Assembly (NCBI GenBank): GCA_002422985.1
Contig: DITZ01000078.1
Coordinates: 1-15,024 of the forward strand
Direction: 5' to 3'
DNA: 15,024 nucleotides
Source: Sphingomonadales bacterium UBA6171
GTDB taxonomy: Bacteria; Pseudomonadota; Alphaproteobacteria; Sphingomonadales; Sphingomonadaceae
Shown in pieces: positions 1-7,506 of this stretch. Every line of letters starts with the position of its first letter. The first letter of the stretch is position 1. Below the pieces are notes generated by a model. That model was not told where the DNA came from. It worked only from the letters and a program-made list of their open reading frames with translations, and searched no databases. A program made the translations under genes and the position numbers.

Positions 1-978
1 GGCATCACCGGCACCAACGGCAAATCGACGACCACCGCGCTCATCCACCATCTGCTGGCCGCCGCCGGCATCCCGGCGCGGCTGGGCGGCAATATCGGCA
101 TGCCCATCCTCGATCAGGTGCCGCTGCCGGCCGGTGGCGTCTATGTGCTGGAACTGTCCTCCTATCAGCTTGACCTTTGCCAGAGCCTCGCCGCCGACGT
201 GGCGGTGTGGACCAACCTGACGCCCGACCATCTGGACCGGCACGGCGACATGGCCGGCTATTTCGCGGCCAAGGCCCGGCTGTTCGCCATGCAGCAGCCC
301 GGTGCCACCGCCGTGATCGCAGCCGACGACCGCTGGACAGAACAGGCGCCGGGTGCCGTGCCCGAAGGGGTGGCGCTGGTGCGCGTGTCGGCCGCCGACA
401 TCGCCCCGCACGATCAATCCCGCTGGCCCGCGCTCGCCGGACCGCACAATGCGCAGAATATCGCCTGCGCCATGGCCGCCGTGCGGGCGCTTGGCATATC
501 CAACGCCAGCATCGAACAGGGGCTGCAAAGCTTCCCCGGCCTGCCGCACCGCATGGAGCCGGTCGCCACCATCAATGGCGTGCTGTTCGTGAACGACAGC
601 AAGGCGACCAACCCGGCCAGCGTCGCGCCCGCCATTCAGGCCTATCCCGCGATCCGCTGGATCCTGGGCGGCCAGGCCAAGGGCGCGGACCTTGACGCCT
701 GCCTGCCGCATCTGGCCGCCGTGAAGGCCGCCTATGTGATCGGCGAGGCCGGGCCGATGTTCGCCGGGCTGCTGCGGCCGTTCCTGCCCGTTACCATGTC
801 CGGCACGCTGGCGCAGGCGGTGCGCGATGCGGCCGGCGATGCGGTGCCGGGCGAAACGGTGCTGCTGTCGCCGGCCGCCGCCAGTTTCGATCAGTTCCGG
901 GATTTCGAAGATCGCGGCCGCGCCTTTCGCGCCGCCGTTGAAGCCCTTTCCACACCAGCCGGGGATACGCCGCAATGA
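1..978 (+). CDS. murD: UDP-N-acetylmuramoylalanine--D-glutamate ligase MurD (5' end missing)
   Basis: MurD adds D-glutamate to UDP-MurNAc-L-alanine in the cytoplasm using ATP. The reading frame is open from base 1, so the gene begins outside the window; 325 C-terminal residues are present and roughly 110 N-terminal residues (the UDP-binding domain) are missing. The visible part opens on the ATP P-loop (GTNGKSTTT). It continues with the Mur-ligase central-domain motif TNLTPDHLDRHG, then NAQNIACA, then LPHRME and the MurD-typical VNDSKATNP and ILGG motifs. The C-terminal domain carries LSPAAASFDQF and FEDRG, which distinguish MurD from MurC, MurE and MurF. An internal ATG at 100 is not the start, because the P-loop lies upstream of it. 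Its stop overlaps the ftsW start by four bases (ATGA), suggesting translational coupling. The identification is secure. Confidence 0.97.
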   Translation, partial: GITGTNGKSTTTALIHHLLAAAGIPARLGGNIGMPILDQVPLPAGGVYVLELSSYQLDLCQSLAADVAVWTNLTPDHLDRHGDMAGYFAAKARLFAMQQPGATAVIAADDRWTEQAPGAVPEGVALVRVSAADIAPHDQSRWPALAGPHNAQNIACAMAAVRALGISNASIEQGLQSFPGLPHRMEPVATINGVLFVNDSKATNPASVAPAIQAYPAIRWILGGQAKGADLDACLPHLAAVKAAYVIGEAGPMFAGLLRPFLPVTMSGTLAQAVRDAAGDAVPGETVLLSPAAASFDQFRDFEDRGRAFRAAVEALSTPAGDTPQ

Positions 979-2147
979 AGCTCGCACTCTCCCTTGGCCG
1001 GGCGGACCGTTCGACGCTCGCCCGCTGGTTCTGGACCATCGATCGCCCGCTGGTGATGATGCTGCTGATTCTGATCGGGGTGGGCATCATCGCGGTCGCC
1101 GCTGCCTCTCCGGCTGCCGCGATCCGGCTGTCCGGTCCCGGTCTCCAGTTGGAGCCGGGCCATTTCCTGCAACGGCAGCTGATGTGGGTGGCCATTGGCC
1201 TTCCCGTCCTTTTCGGCCTGTCCATGCTTTCCAGGGATGGCGCGCGCCGCTTTGGCGTGGGCGGCTTCCTGTTGTTTTTCCTGCTGCTGCTGCTGGTGCC
1301 GCTGATCGGCAGCGAGGTGAATGGCGCCAAACGCTGGATTGCGATTCCGGGCTTCCAGTTGCAGCCCATTGAATTTCTGAAGCCGCTGTTCGCCATCACC
1401 ATGGCCTGGCTGTTCGCCATGCGCTTTCAGGACCGGTCGCTGCCGGTTTTCCCGCTGGGCGCCGGGCTGTTGCTGGTGATCCTGATGATGCTCGCCATGC
1501 AGCCGGATTTCGGTCAGGCCGCGCTCATCACCGCCATCTGGCTGGTGCAGGCGGCGCTTGCCGGGCTGCCGCTGCTGATGGTGGGCGCCATCATCCTTGT
1601 GGCGATCGGCGCGCTGGCGCTCGCCTATATGTTCGAGCCGCATGTGCAGAACCGGATTGACGGCTATCTGCATGGCGAGGGCGACACCTATCAGGTGGAC
1701 CGGGCGCTGGATTGCTTCCGTTCCGGCGGGCTTTACGGCACCGGGCCGGGCGAGGGAACGGCCAAGTTCCGCCTGCCCGAAGCGCAGACCGACTATGTGT
1801 TTTCGGTGATCGGAGAGGAATTCGGGGCGATCGCCTGTATTGCGCTCGCCCTACTATATCTTGCGATAGTATTGCGTGTTCTGCTACAACTTCTGGATGA
1901 GGAAGACCCGTTCACGCTGATTTCGGCGACGGGTCTGGTAACCATGTTTGGGGGTCAGGCGCTGATTAACATGAGCGTGAATGTGGCGCTCGCGCCCTCC
2001 AAGGGAATGACCCTTCCGTTCGTCAGCCATGGCGGTTCCAGCTTTGTGGCCATGGCGATGGCGATGGGGCTGCTGGTGGCCATCACCCGGCGCAACCGGC
2101 ATTTGCAGGCCTCCCCCTATCTCCATGCCGGGATGGCGGCGACATGA
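975..2147 (+). CDS. ftsW: Septal peptidoglycan glycosyltransferase FtsW (SEDS family)
   Basis: FtsW is the polytopic inner-membrane SEDS protein that polymerises lipid II into glycan strands at the septum with a cognate class B penicillin-binding protein. The 390-residue length is typical. Many hydrophobic segments are visible, for example residues about 26-48, 65-83 and 94-113. SEDS landmarks are LQPIEFLK (about 131-138), QTDYVFSVIGEEFG containing Asp273 (the position of the conserved catalytic-region aspartate of the family), and PFVSHGGSS near the C terminus; SHGGSS replaces the SYGGSS seen in E. coli. The ATG at 975 lies in an ATGA overlap with murD, with GGGGA at 961-965 as a possible ribosome binding site. 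FtsW is preferred over RodA because of its place between murD and murG. Codons 293-306 (1851-1892) use many rare A/T-rich codons, unlike the rest of the gene. Confidence 0.96.
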   Translation: MKLALSLGRADRSTLARWFWTIDRPLVMMLLILIGVGIIAVAAASPAAAIRLSGPGLQLEPGHFLQRQLMWVAIGLPVLFGLSMLSRDGARRFGVGGFLLFFLLLLLVPLIGSEVNGAKRWIAIPGFQLQPIEFLKPLFAITMAWLFAMRFQDRSLPVFPLGAGLLLVILMMLAMQPDFGQAALITAIWLVQAALAGLPLLMVGAIILVAIGALALAYMFEPHVQNRIDGYLHGEGDTYQVDRALDCFRSGGLYGTGPGEGTAKFRLPEAQTDYVFSVIGEEFGAIACIALALLYLAIVLRVLLQLLDEEDPFTLISATGLVTMFGGQALINMSVNVALAPSKGMTLPFVSHGGSSFVAMAMAMGLLVAITRRNRHLQASPYLHAGMAAT

Positions 2148-3259
2148 GCCTTTCCATCCTGATCGCCGCGGGCGGCACCGGCGGGCATATGGTGCCCGCG
2201 CACGCGCTTTCAGAGGAGCTGCGCCAGCGCGGCCACCGGGTGACGCTGCTGACCGATGCGCGGGGCCTGCGCTTCCCCGGCCTGTTCGAAGGCGTCGATG
2301 TGCATATCCTGCCATCGGCCACCATCGGCGGCACGAATCCCGTCCGCTGGGCGCAGGCGCTGCTGGCCATCTGGCGCGGGCGACAGGAAGGGCGGGCCAT
2401 TGCGCACGCCGTGCAGGCCCATGCGGTGGTGGGCTTTGGCGGCTATCCTTCGCTGCCGGGGCTGCTGGCGGGGCAATCGCTGCGGCTGCCCCTCGTGCTG
2501 CACGAGCAGAATGCCGTGCTGGGCCGGGTGAACCGCTGGCTGCAATCGCAGGTGTCGGCCATTGCGCTCTCCTATGCCAATACGCAGCGGCTCGATCCGG
2601 GGCTGACGCTGAAAACCCATGTCACCGGCAATCCGGTGCGCGCGGCGGTGCTGGCGGCGCGGGATGACCATTTCCACCCCCCCGCTGCCGATGCGCCGTT
2701 CGAGCTGCTCGTCACCGGCGGCAGCCAGGGCGCGCGGATATTGGCGGAGCGCGTGCCCGGTGCGGTGGCCGCACTGCCCGAAAAGCTGCGCCGCCGCATC
2801 AGTGTGACGCAACAGTGCCGCGAGGCCGATCTTTCCGCCGTTTCCCGCCAATATCAGGACGCCCATGTGACGGCCGACTGCCTGCCCTATATGCCCGATC
2901 TGCCCCGGCGCATGGCGCGCGCGCATCTGGTCATCGCCCGTGCGGGCGCCTCCACCATGGCGGAGCTGATGGTGATGGGCCGGCCGGCGCTGCTGGTGCC
3001 CTTTGCCGCGGCGATGGACGATCACCAGACCGCCAACGCCCGGGGCTTTGCCGATGCGGGCGCGGGCTTTGTCATCCCCGAAGCCGCCCTCACCGCCGAA
3101 CGGCTGGCGGGCCATATCACCGGCTTCATGGAATCGCCCGAGGCGCTGGATGCGGCGGCGGCCGCCGCCCGGTCGCTGGGCCGGGCGGACGCGGCCGCGC
3201 TGCTCGCCAATCTGGTGGAGGCCGAAGTGGCGACCGCTGGCGGAAGGATGGCGGCATGA
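2144..3259 (+). CDS. murG: Undecaprenyldiphospho-muramoylpentapeptide beta-N-acetylglucosaminyltransferase MurG
   Basis: MurG transfers GlcNAc from UDP-GlcNAc to lipid I, giving lipid II, on the cytoplasmic face of the inner membrane. The 371-residue product has the GT-B fold signatures in order: glycine loop GGTGGH (residues 10-15), GFGGYPSLPG, HEQNAVLGRVNR, the second-domain loop TGGSQGA, and the UDP-GlcNAc site AGASTMAEL (about 267-275) followed by GRPALLVPF and DDHQTAN (about 292). All are the conserved family residues. The start ATG at 2144 overlaps the ftsW stop as ATGA, with GGGA about 10 bases upstream. The gene passes MurC and MurB products along the pathway that FtsW completes, matching the operon order. 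Nothing is truncated. A run of seven C at about 2677 lies inside the frame and leaves it intact. Confidence 0.97.
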   Translation: MSLSILIAAGGTGGHMVPAHALSEELRQRGHRVTLLTDARGLRFPGLFEGVDVHILPSATIGGTNPVRWAQALLAIWRGRQEGRAIAHAVQAHAVVGFGGYPSLPGLLAGQSLRLPLVLHEQNAVLGRVNRWLQSQVSAIALSYANTQRLDPGLTLKTHVTGNPVRAAVLAARDDHFHPPAADAPFELLVTGGSQGARILAERVPGAVAALPEKLRRRISVTQQCREADLSAVSRQYQDAHVTADCLPYMPDLPRRMARAHLVIARAGASTMAELMVMGRPALLVPFAAAMDDHQTANARGFADAGAGFVIPEAALTAERLAGHITGFMESPEALDAAAAAARSLGRADAAALLANLVEAEVATAGGRMAA

Positions 3260-4704
3260 ACGCCATGCGCGCGCTGGGGCCTTCGGGCAGCTTCAGCATC
3301 GATGCCGGCCCCATCCATTTCATCGGCATCGGCGGCATCGGCATGTCGGGCATTGCCGAAGTGATGGCGAACCTTGGCTTCCGGGTGCAGGGCAGCGATG
3401 TGGCGGAAGGCTATGTCGTGCAGGGCCTGCGCGACAAGGGCATCACCGTTCACATCGGCCACAAGGCGGAAAATCTGGGCGAGGCGGCGGTCGTCGTCGT
3501 CTCCACCGCCATCAAGCCCGGCAACCCGGAGGTGGACCTGGCGCTCAGCCGCCGCATCCCCGTGGTGCGGCGCGCGGAAATGCTGGCGGAGCTGATGCGG
3601 CTGAAGCAGACGGTGTGCGTCGCCGGCACGCACGGCAAGACGACCACGACCTCGATGGTCGCCGCGCTGCTGGATGCGGGCGGCGTGGACCCGACGGTTA
3701 TCAACGGCGGCATCATCAACAGCTATGGCTCCAACGCCCGGCTGGGCGACGGGCCGTGGATGGTGGTGGAGGCGGACGAAAGCGACGGCAGCTTCCTGCG
3801 CCTGCCGCCCACCTTCGCCATCGTCACCAACATCGATCCCGAACATCTGGACCATTATGGCGACTTCGAGAAGGCGAAGGCCGCCTTCCGCCAGTTCGTC
3901 CACAAGGTGCCCTTTTATGGCGCGGCCATCCTCTGCCTTGATCACCCCGAAGTGCAGGCGATGCTGCCCGACGTGGCCGACCGGCGGGTCGTCACCTATG
4001 GCTTTGCGGGCCAGGCCGATGTGCGCGGCGACAATGTGACCCCCGTGCCCGGCGGCAACCGGTTCGACGTGACGCTGCGCGCGCCGGGCGGCACCGAACG
4101 CACGATCGCGGGGCTGATCCTGCCCATGCCGGGCCGGCACAATGTGCTAAATGCGCTGTCGGCCATCGCGGTGGCCGATCAGCTGGGCATTTCGGATGCG
4201 GATATCCGCCGCGGTTTCGCGCGCTTTGGCGGCGTGAAGCGGCGCTTCACCAAGGTGGGCGAAGTGCCGCTGGGCGATGGCGTCGTCACCATTATCGACG
4301 ATTATGGCCATCATCCGGTGGAGGTGAAGGCCGTGCTGGCCGCCGCCCGCGAAAGCGCGACCGGCAAGGTGATCGCCGTGGTGCAACCGCACCGTTTCAC
4401 CCGGCTGCGCGACCTGTTCGACGAATGGCGCACGGCCTTTAACGATGCCGATACGGTGGTGGTCGTCCCGGTCTATCCGGCCGGCGAAGCGCCGATAGAG
4501 GGCATCAGCCATCAGAGCCTGGCCGATGCGCTGAAACGCTCCGGCCATCGTCAGGTGCTGACGGTCGATGGCGAAGCGGGCCTGGCACCGGCGATCGCGC
4601 CGCTGCTGGGCGCGGGCGACATGATCATCTGCCTGGGCGCGGGCGACATCACCAAATGGGCCGCCAATCTGGGCGATGCGCTGGCAAAGGCGCTGGCGGC
4701 ATGA
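3256..4704 (+). CDS. murC: UDP-N-acetylmuramate--L-alanine ligase MurC
   Basis: MurC performs the first amino-acid addition of the cytoplasmic pathway, joining L-alanine to UDP-MurNAc with ATP. The product is 482 residues, normal for the family. Motifs in order are the Rossmann start FIGIGGIGMSG near residue 25, GSD, the ATP P-loop AGTHGKTTTT with Lys128, EADESDGSF, TNIDPEHLDHYG, HNVLNALSA, the MurC-specific FGGVKRRF, DDYGHHPVE, VQPHRFTR and the C-terminal LGAGDI. The frame stays open far upstream inside murG. The ATG at 3256 is chosen because it forms the ATGA overlap with the murG stop and has AAGGA at 3244-3248, seven bases upstream; the Rossmann motif then starts at the usual distance. 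A second in-frame ATG at 3265 is less likely. Confidence 0.97.
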   Translation: MNAMRALGPSGSFSIDAGPIHFIGIGGIGMSGIAEVMANLGFRVQGSDVAEGYVVQGLRDKGITVHIGHKAENLGEAAVVVVSTAIKPGNPEVDLALSRRIPVVRRAEMLAELMRLKQTVCVAGTHGKTTTTSMVAALLDAGGVDPTVINGGIINSYGSNARLGDGPWMVVEADESDGSFLRLPPTFAIVTNIDPEHLDHYGDFEKAKAAFRQFVHKVPFYGAAILCLDHPEVQAMLPDVADRRVVTYGFAGQADVRGDNVTPVPGGNRFDVTLRAPGGTERTIAGLILPMPGRHNVLNALSAIAVADQLGISDADIRRGFARFGGVKRRFTKVGEVPLGDGVVTIIDDYGHHPVEVKAVLAAARESATGKVIAVVQPHRFTRLRDLFDEWRTAFNDADTVVVVPVYPAGEAPIEGISHQSLADALKRSGHRQVLTVDGEAGLAPAIAPLLGAGDMIICLGAGDITKWAANLGDALAKALAA

Positions 4705-5603
4705 TGGCGCTTGCCGAACGCCTGCCCAAGCCGGCCGGGCAGCTGACGGCGGATGCGCCGCTGGCACCGCTGCTGTGGTTCAAGGCCGGCGGCCGGGCGG
4801 ACTGGCTGTTCGAGCCGAAACATGCCGATGATCTGGCGCACTTCCTCTGCGCCCTCCCGGCCGACATGCCGGTGATGGCGCTCGGCCTCGGCTCCAACCT
4901 CATTGTCCGCGACGGCGGCGTGCGGGGCGTGGTGGTGCGGCTGGGCAAGCCCTTTGCCGCGATCGGCCGGGTGGATGCCCGCACACTGCACTGCGGCGGC
5001 GGCGCATCGGGCATTGCGGTCTCGTCTGCGGCGCGCGATGCCGGGATCGCCGGCCTTGAATTCCTGCGCGGCATTCCGGGCACGGTCGGCGGCTTCGTGC
5101 GCATGAACGGCGGCGCCTATGGCCGCGAAGTGGCCGACATCCTCGTCGATTGCGACATCATCACCCGCGCCGGCACCCGGCAAAGGCTCGCGGCAGACGC
5201 GCTGCACTACCGCTACCGCCATTCCGGCCTGCCGGCCGACGCCATCATCATCGCCGCCCGCTTCCGGGGCGTGCCCGGCGACCCCGCCGTCATTCAGGCA
5301 GAGATGGACCGCATCGCCGCCGCCCGCGAGGAATCACAGCCGCTCAGAACCCGCACCGGCGGCTCCACCTTCAAAAACCCGCCCGGCCACAAGGCCTGGC
5401 AGCTGGTGGACGAAGCCGGCTGCCGCGGCCTGACGCTGGGCGGTGCCAAGGTCTCGGAAAAGCACAGCAACTTCCTGCTCAACACCGGCGCGGCCAGCGC
5501 CGCCGACATCGAGGCGCTGGGCGAGGAAGTCCGCCGCCGCGTGCTGGCCGCCACCGGCGTGACCCTGGAATGGGAAATCGCGCGCGTGGGAGAGCCGGCA
5601 TGA
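4701..5603 (+). CDS. murB: UDP-N-acetylmuramate dehydrogenase (UDP-GlcNAc-enolpyruvate reductase) MurB
   Basis: MurB is the cytoplasmic FAD enzyme that uses NADPH to reduce UDP-GlcNAc-enolpyruvate to UDP-MurNAc, the MurC substrate. The 300-residue protein shows the FAD-binding segments LGLGSNLIVRDGG (61-73) and GIPGTVGG (124-131), followed by RMNGGAYG. It also has the catalytic serine region GGSTFKNP (Ser222) and the C-terminal LEWEI, whose glutamate is the expected second catalytic residue. The compact length and the GSTFKNP form fit the shorter MurB class rather than the longer E. coli type. Two adjacent ATG codons (4701 and 4704) are both possible starts. I chose 4701, which reproduces the ATGA overlap seen at neighbouring junctions. 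AAAGG at 4686-4690 is a plausible ribosome binding site. Confidence 0.96.
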   Translation: MMALAERLPKPAGQLTADAPLAPLLWFKAGGRADWLFEPKHADDLAHFLCALPADMPVMALGLGSNLIVRDGGVRGVVVRLGKPFAAIGRVDARTLHCGGGASGIAVSSAARDAGIAGLEFLRGIPGTVGGFVRMNGGAYGREVADILVDCDIITRAGTRQRLAADALHYRYRHSGLPADAIIIAARFRGVPGDPAVIQAEMDRIAAAREESQPLRTRTGGSTFKNPPGHKAWQLVDEAGCRGLTLGGAKVSEKHSNFLLNTGAASAADIEALGEEVRRRVLAATGVTLEWEIARVGEPA

Positions 5604-6556
5604 GAGTGACGGTTCTGCTGGGCGGCTGGTCCGCCGAACGCGCCGTGTCGCTGGTGTCGGGCGCCGGCGTCGCGGAAGCCGCGCGCACGCTGGGCCATGA
5701 TGTGACCGAGCTGGACCTGGGCGAAACCCCGGCCGCCGGCGCGGATTTCGCCGCCCGGCTGGTCGCCACCCGGCCGGATATCGTGTTCAACGCGCTGCAC
5801 GGCACCCCCGGCGAGGACGGCACGGTGCAGGGCGCGATGGACCTGATCGGCATCCCCTACACCCACTCCGGCCTCACCACCTCCGCCATCGCCATCGACA
5901 AGCAGCTGACCAAATCGGCGCTGGTGCCGCACGGCATCCGCATGCCCGGCGGCCATGTGGTGGAGAGTGCGAGCCTGCACAGCGGCGATCCGCTGCCCCG
6001 CCCCTATGTGCTGAAGCCGGTGAATGAAGGCTCCTCTGTCGGCGTCGCCATCATCAGCGATGGCGGCAATCATGGCCAGCCGATCGGCCGGGACAGCGAA
6101 GGCCCCTGGCGCCACTATCCCCGGCTGCTGGCCGAGCCTTTCATCGCCGGCCTCGAACTCACCGTCGCGGTGCTGGAGCAGCCCGACGGCAGCGCCCGGC
6201 CGCTCGCCGTTACCGAACTGAAACCCGCCAGCGGCTTCTATGATTATGCGGCGAAATATACCGATGGCATGACACTGCATGTCTGTCCGGCCGGGATTCC
6301 CGCCGATGTCGCCGCCCGCGCGATGCAGCAGGCCGCCCGCGCGCATGTGCTGCTGGGCTGCCGCGGTGTTTCCCGCGCCGATTTCCGCTTTGATGCCGCG
6401 CAGGGGCTGGATGGTCTCTATCTGCTGGAAGTGAACACCCAGCCCGGCATGACGCCGCTGTCGCTGGTGCCCGAACAGGCCGCCGCCTGCGGCATTTCCT
6501 ACCCCGAACTGGTCGGCATGCTGATCGACCGCGCGCTCGCCGGTGCAAGGCCATGA
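5600..6556 (+). CDS. ddl: D-alanine--D-alanine ligase Ddl
   Basis: Ddl joins two D-alanines with ATP to give the dipeptide used in the UDP-MurNAc pentapeptide; it is an ATP-grasp cytoplasmic enzyme. The 318-residue protein contains LLGGWSAER with Glu13 (equivalent to Glu15 of E. coli DdlB), LHGTPGEDGTVQG (67-78), the omega-loop region EGSSVGV (143-149) and FYDYAAKY (213-220). The metal-binding end has Arg259, Asp261, Glu277 and Asn279 in SRADF and LLEVNTQPGMT. All key residues are present, and the tyrosine of the FYDY motif predicts D-Ala-D-Ala rather than D-Ala-D-lactate synthesis. SAERAVSL differs from the common SAEREVSL at one non-catalytic position. The frame extends upstream inside murB; the ATG at 5600 is chosen for the ATGA overlap and the purine-rich GGGAGAG at 5588-5594. 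Confidence 0.96.
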   Translation: MRVTVLLGGWSAERAVSLVSGAGVAEAARTLGHDVTELDLGETPAAGADFAARLVATRPDIVFNALHGTPGEDGTVQGAMDLIGIPYTHSGLTTSAIAIDKQLTKSALVPHGIRMPGGHVVESASLHSGDPLPRPYVLKPVNEGSSVGVAIISDGGNHGQPIGRDSEGPWRHYPRLLAEPFIAGLELTVAVLEQPDGSARPLAVTELKPASGFYDYAAKYTDGMTLHVCPAGIPADVAARAMQQAARAHVLLGCRGVSRADFRFDAAQGLDGLYLLEVNTQPGMTPLSLVPEQAAACGISYPELVGMLIDRALAGARP

Positions 6557-7506
6557 GCCGCGCGCCCGCCGGAAAGCGCCCCGCCAGCATGGCCAGGCCG
6601 CAGGTGCCGGTGCGCGTGCCGCTGGCGCCGCGCACCGTGTGGCGCTGGATGCTGATCGGCGGGGGCAGCCTGCTGGGCGTGGGCGCACTGGTGTGGGCGA
6701 TGGCGCTGGGCGTGCCGCAGCGGGCGGTGGCAGAGGCGGCCGTGATGGGCAGCGCGGCAGGCTTCACCGTGCGGCAGGTGGAAATCGAAGGCACCGAGCA
6801 GCAGCCGCGGCTGGACATTTATCAGGAGCTGCTGCGCGGCGGCACCGATTCCATGTTCGGGCTGGATGTGGCCGCCGCCCGCGCGCGGCTGATCAGCCTG
6901 CCCTGGGTGGCCGATGCCCGGGTGGAGCGCCGCTGGCCGGACCGGCTGCGCGTGGAGATTTACGAGAAGCACCCGGTCGCCATCTGGCAGCTGAACGGCG
7001 CGCTACAGGTGGTGGATGCGGCCGGCAATCCGCTGCCGGTCGGGAATCTGGCCGATTTCAAGGAGCTGCCGCTGGTTATCGGCGTCGGGGCCAATGCGCA
7101 GCTCGCCGATTTGCAGCGCCTGTCCGCCCGTGCGCCGGCGCTGTTCAAGGCGCTGGAAGCCGCCCATTGGGTCGGTGGCCGCCGCTGGGATCTGAAGATG
7201 AAAAGCGGGGAGACCGTATCGCTGCCGCAGGGGCCGGATGCCAGGCTGGCGATCGAGAAACTGGCCGCCATTGATCGCGCCACGCCGCTGCTGGGCCGCG
7301 GCTTCGTGCGGCTGGATCTGCGGATTCCGGACAAGCTGGTGGTGCGCGTGTCCGGCGAAACCGGCGCTGTCGCCCGGCCGAAGCCCGCGCCCGCCCGCCC
7401 GCCCGTCGCCGCGCCACAGGCCGCTGTTGAAACGCCGATGAACGGGGCCAGACCCGATGCAGGGCCCGAACCGGCAAAGCCCAGTCAAGCAAGGATGGTG
7501 ACCTGA
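6553..7506 (+). CDS. ftsQ: Cell division protein FtsQ
   Basis: FtsQ is a bitopic inner-membrane protein that links the cytoplasmic Z-ring proteins to the periplasmic septal synthesis machinery. The 317-residue product has a short basic cytoplasmic tail (1-30), one transmembrane segment (about 31-54) and a POTRA domain (about 71-140). The POTRA region contains VRQVEIEG, MFGLDVAAARARLISLPWV and the DRLRVEIYEKHPVAIW stretch typical of alphaproteobacterial FtsQ. A second beta domain follows to about residue 265. The last 45 residues are a low-complexity tail rich in proline and alanine. The start at 6553 overlaps the ddl stop as ATGA; only a weak CAAGG (6546-6550) precedes it, so its expression probably depends on coupled translation. 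Position between ddl and ftsA supports the assignment. Confidence 0.93.
   Translation: MSRAPAGKRPASMARPQVPVRVPLAPRTVWRWMLIGGGSLLGVGALVWAMALGVPQRAVAEAAVMGSAAGFTVRQVEIEGTEQQPRLDIYQELLRGGTDSMFGLDVAAARARLISLPWVADARVERRWPDRLRVEIYEKHPVAIWQLNGALQVVDAAGNPLPVGNLADFKELPLVIGVGANAQLADLQRLSARAPALFKALEAAHWVGGRRWDLKMKSGETVSLPQGPDARLAIEKLAAIDRATPLLGRGFVRLDLRIPDKLVVRVSGETGAVARPKPAPARPPVAAPQAAVETPMNGARPDAGPEPAKPSQARMVT

Noticed and set aside
3022..4140. A 372-codon minus-strand open frame opposite murC
   Set aside because: It is an antisense shadow of a fully motif-supported MurC, with no motif of its own.
5294..6688. A 464-codon minus-strand open frame opposite murB, ddl and ftsQ
   Set aside because: It spans several genes on the other strand, has low-complexity shadow composition and no family motif.
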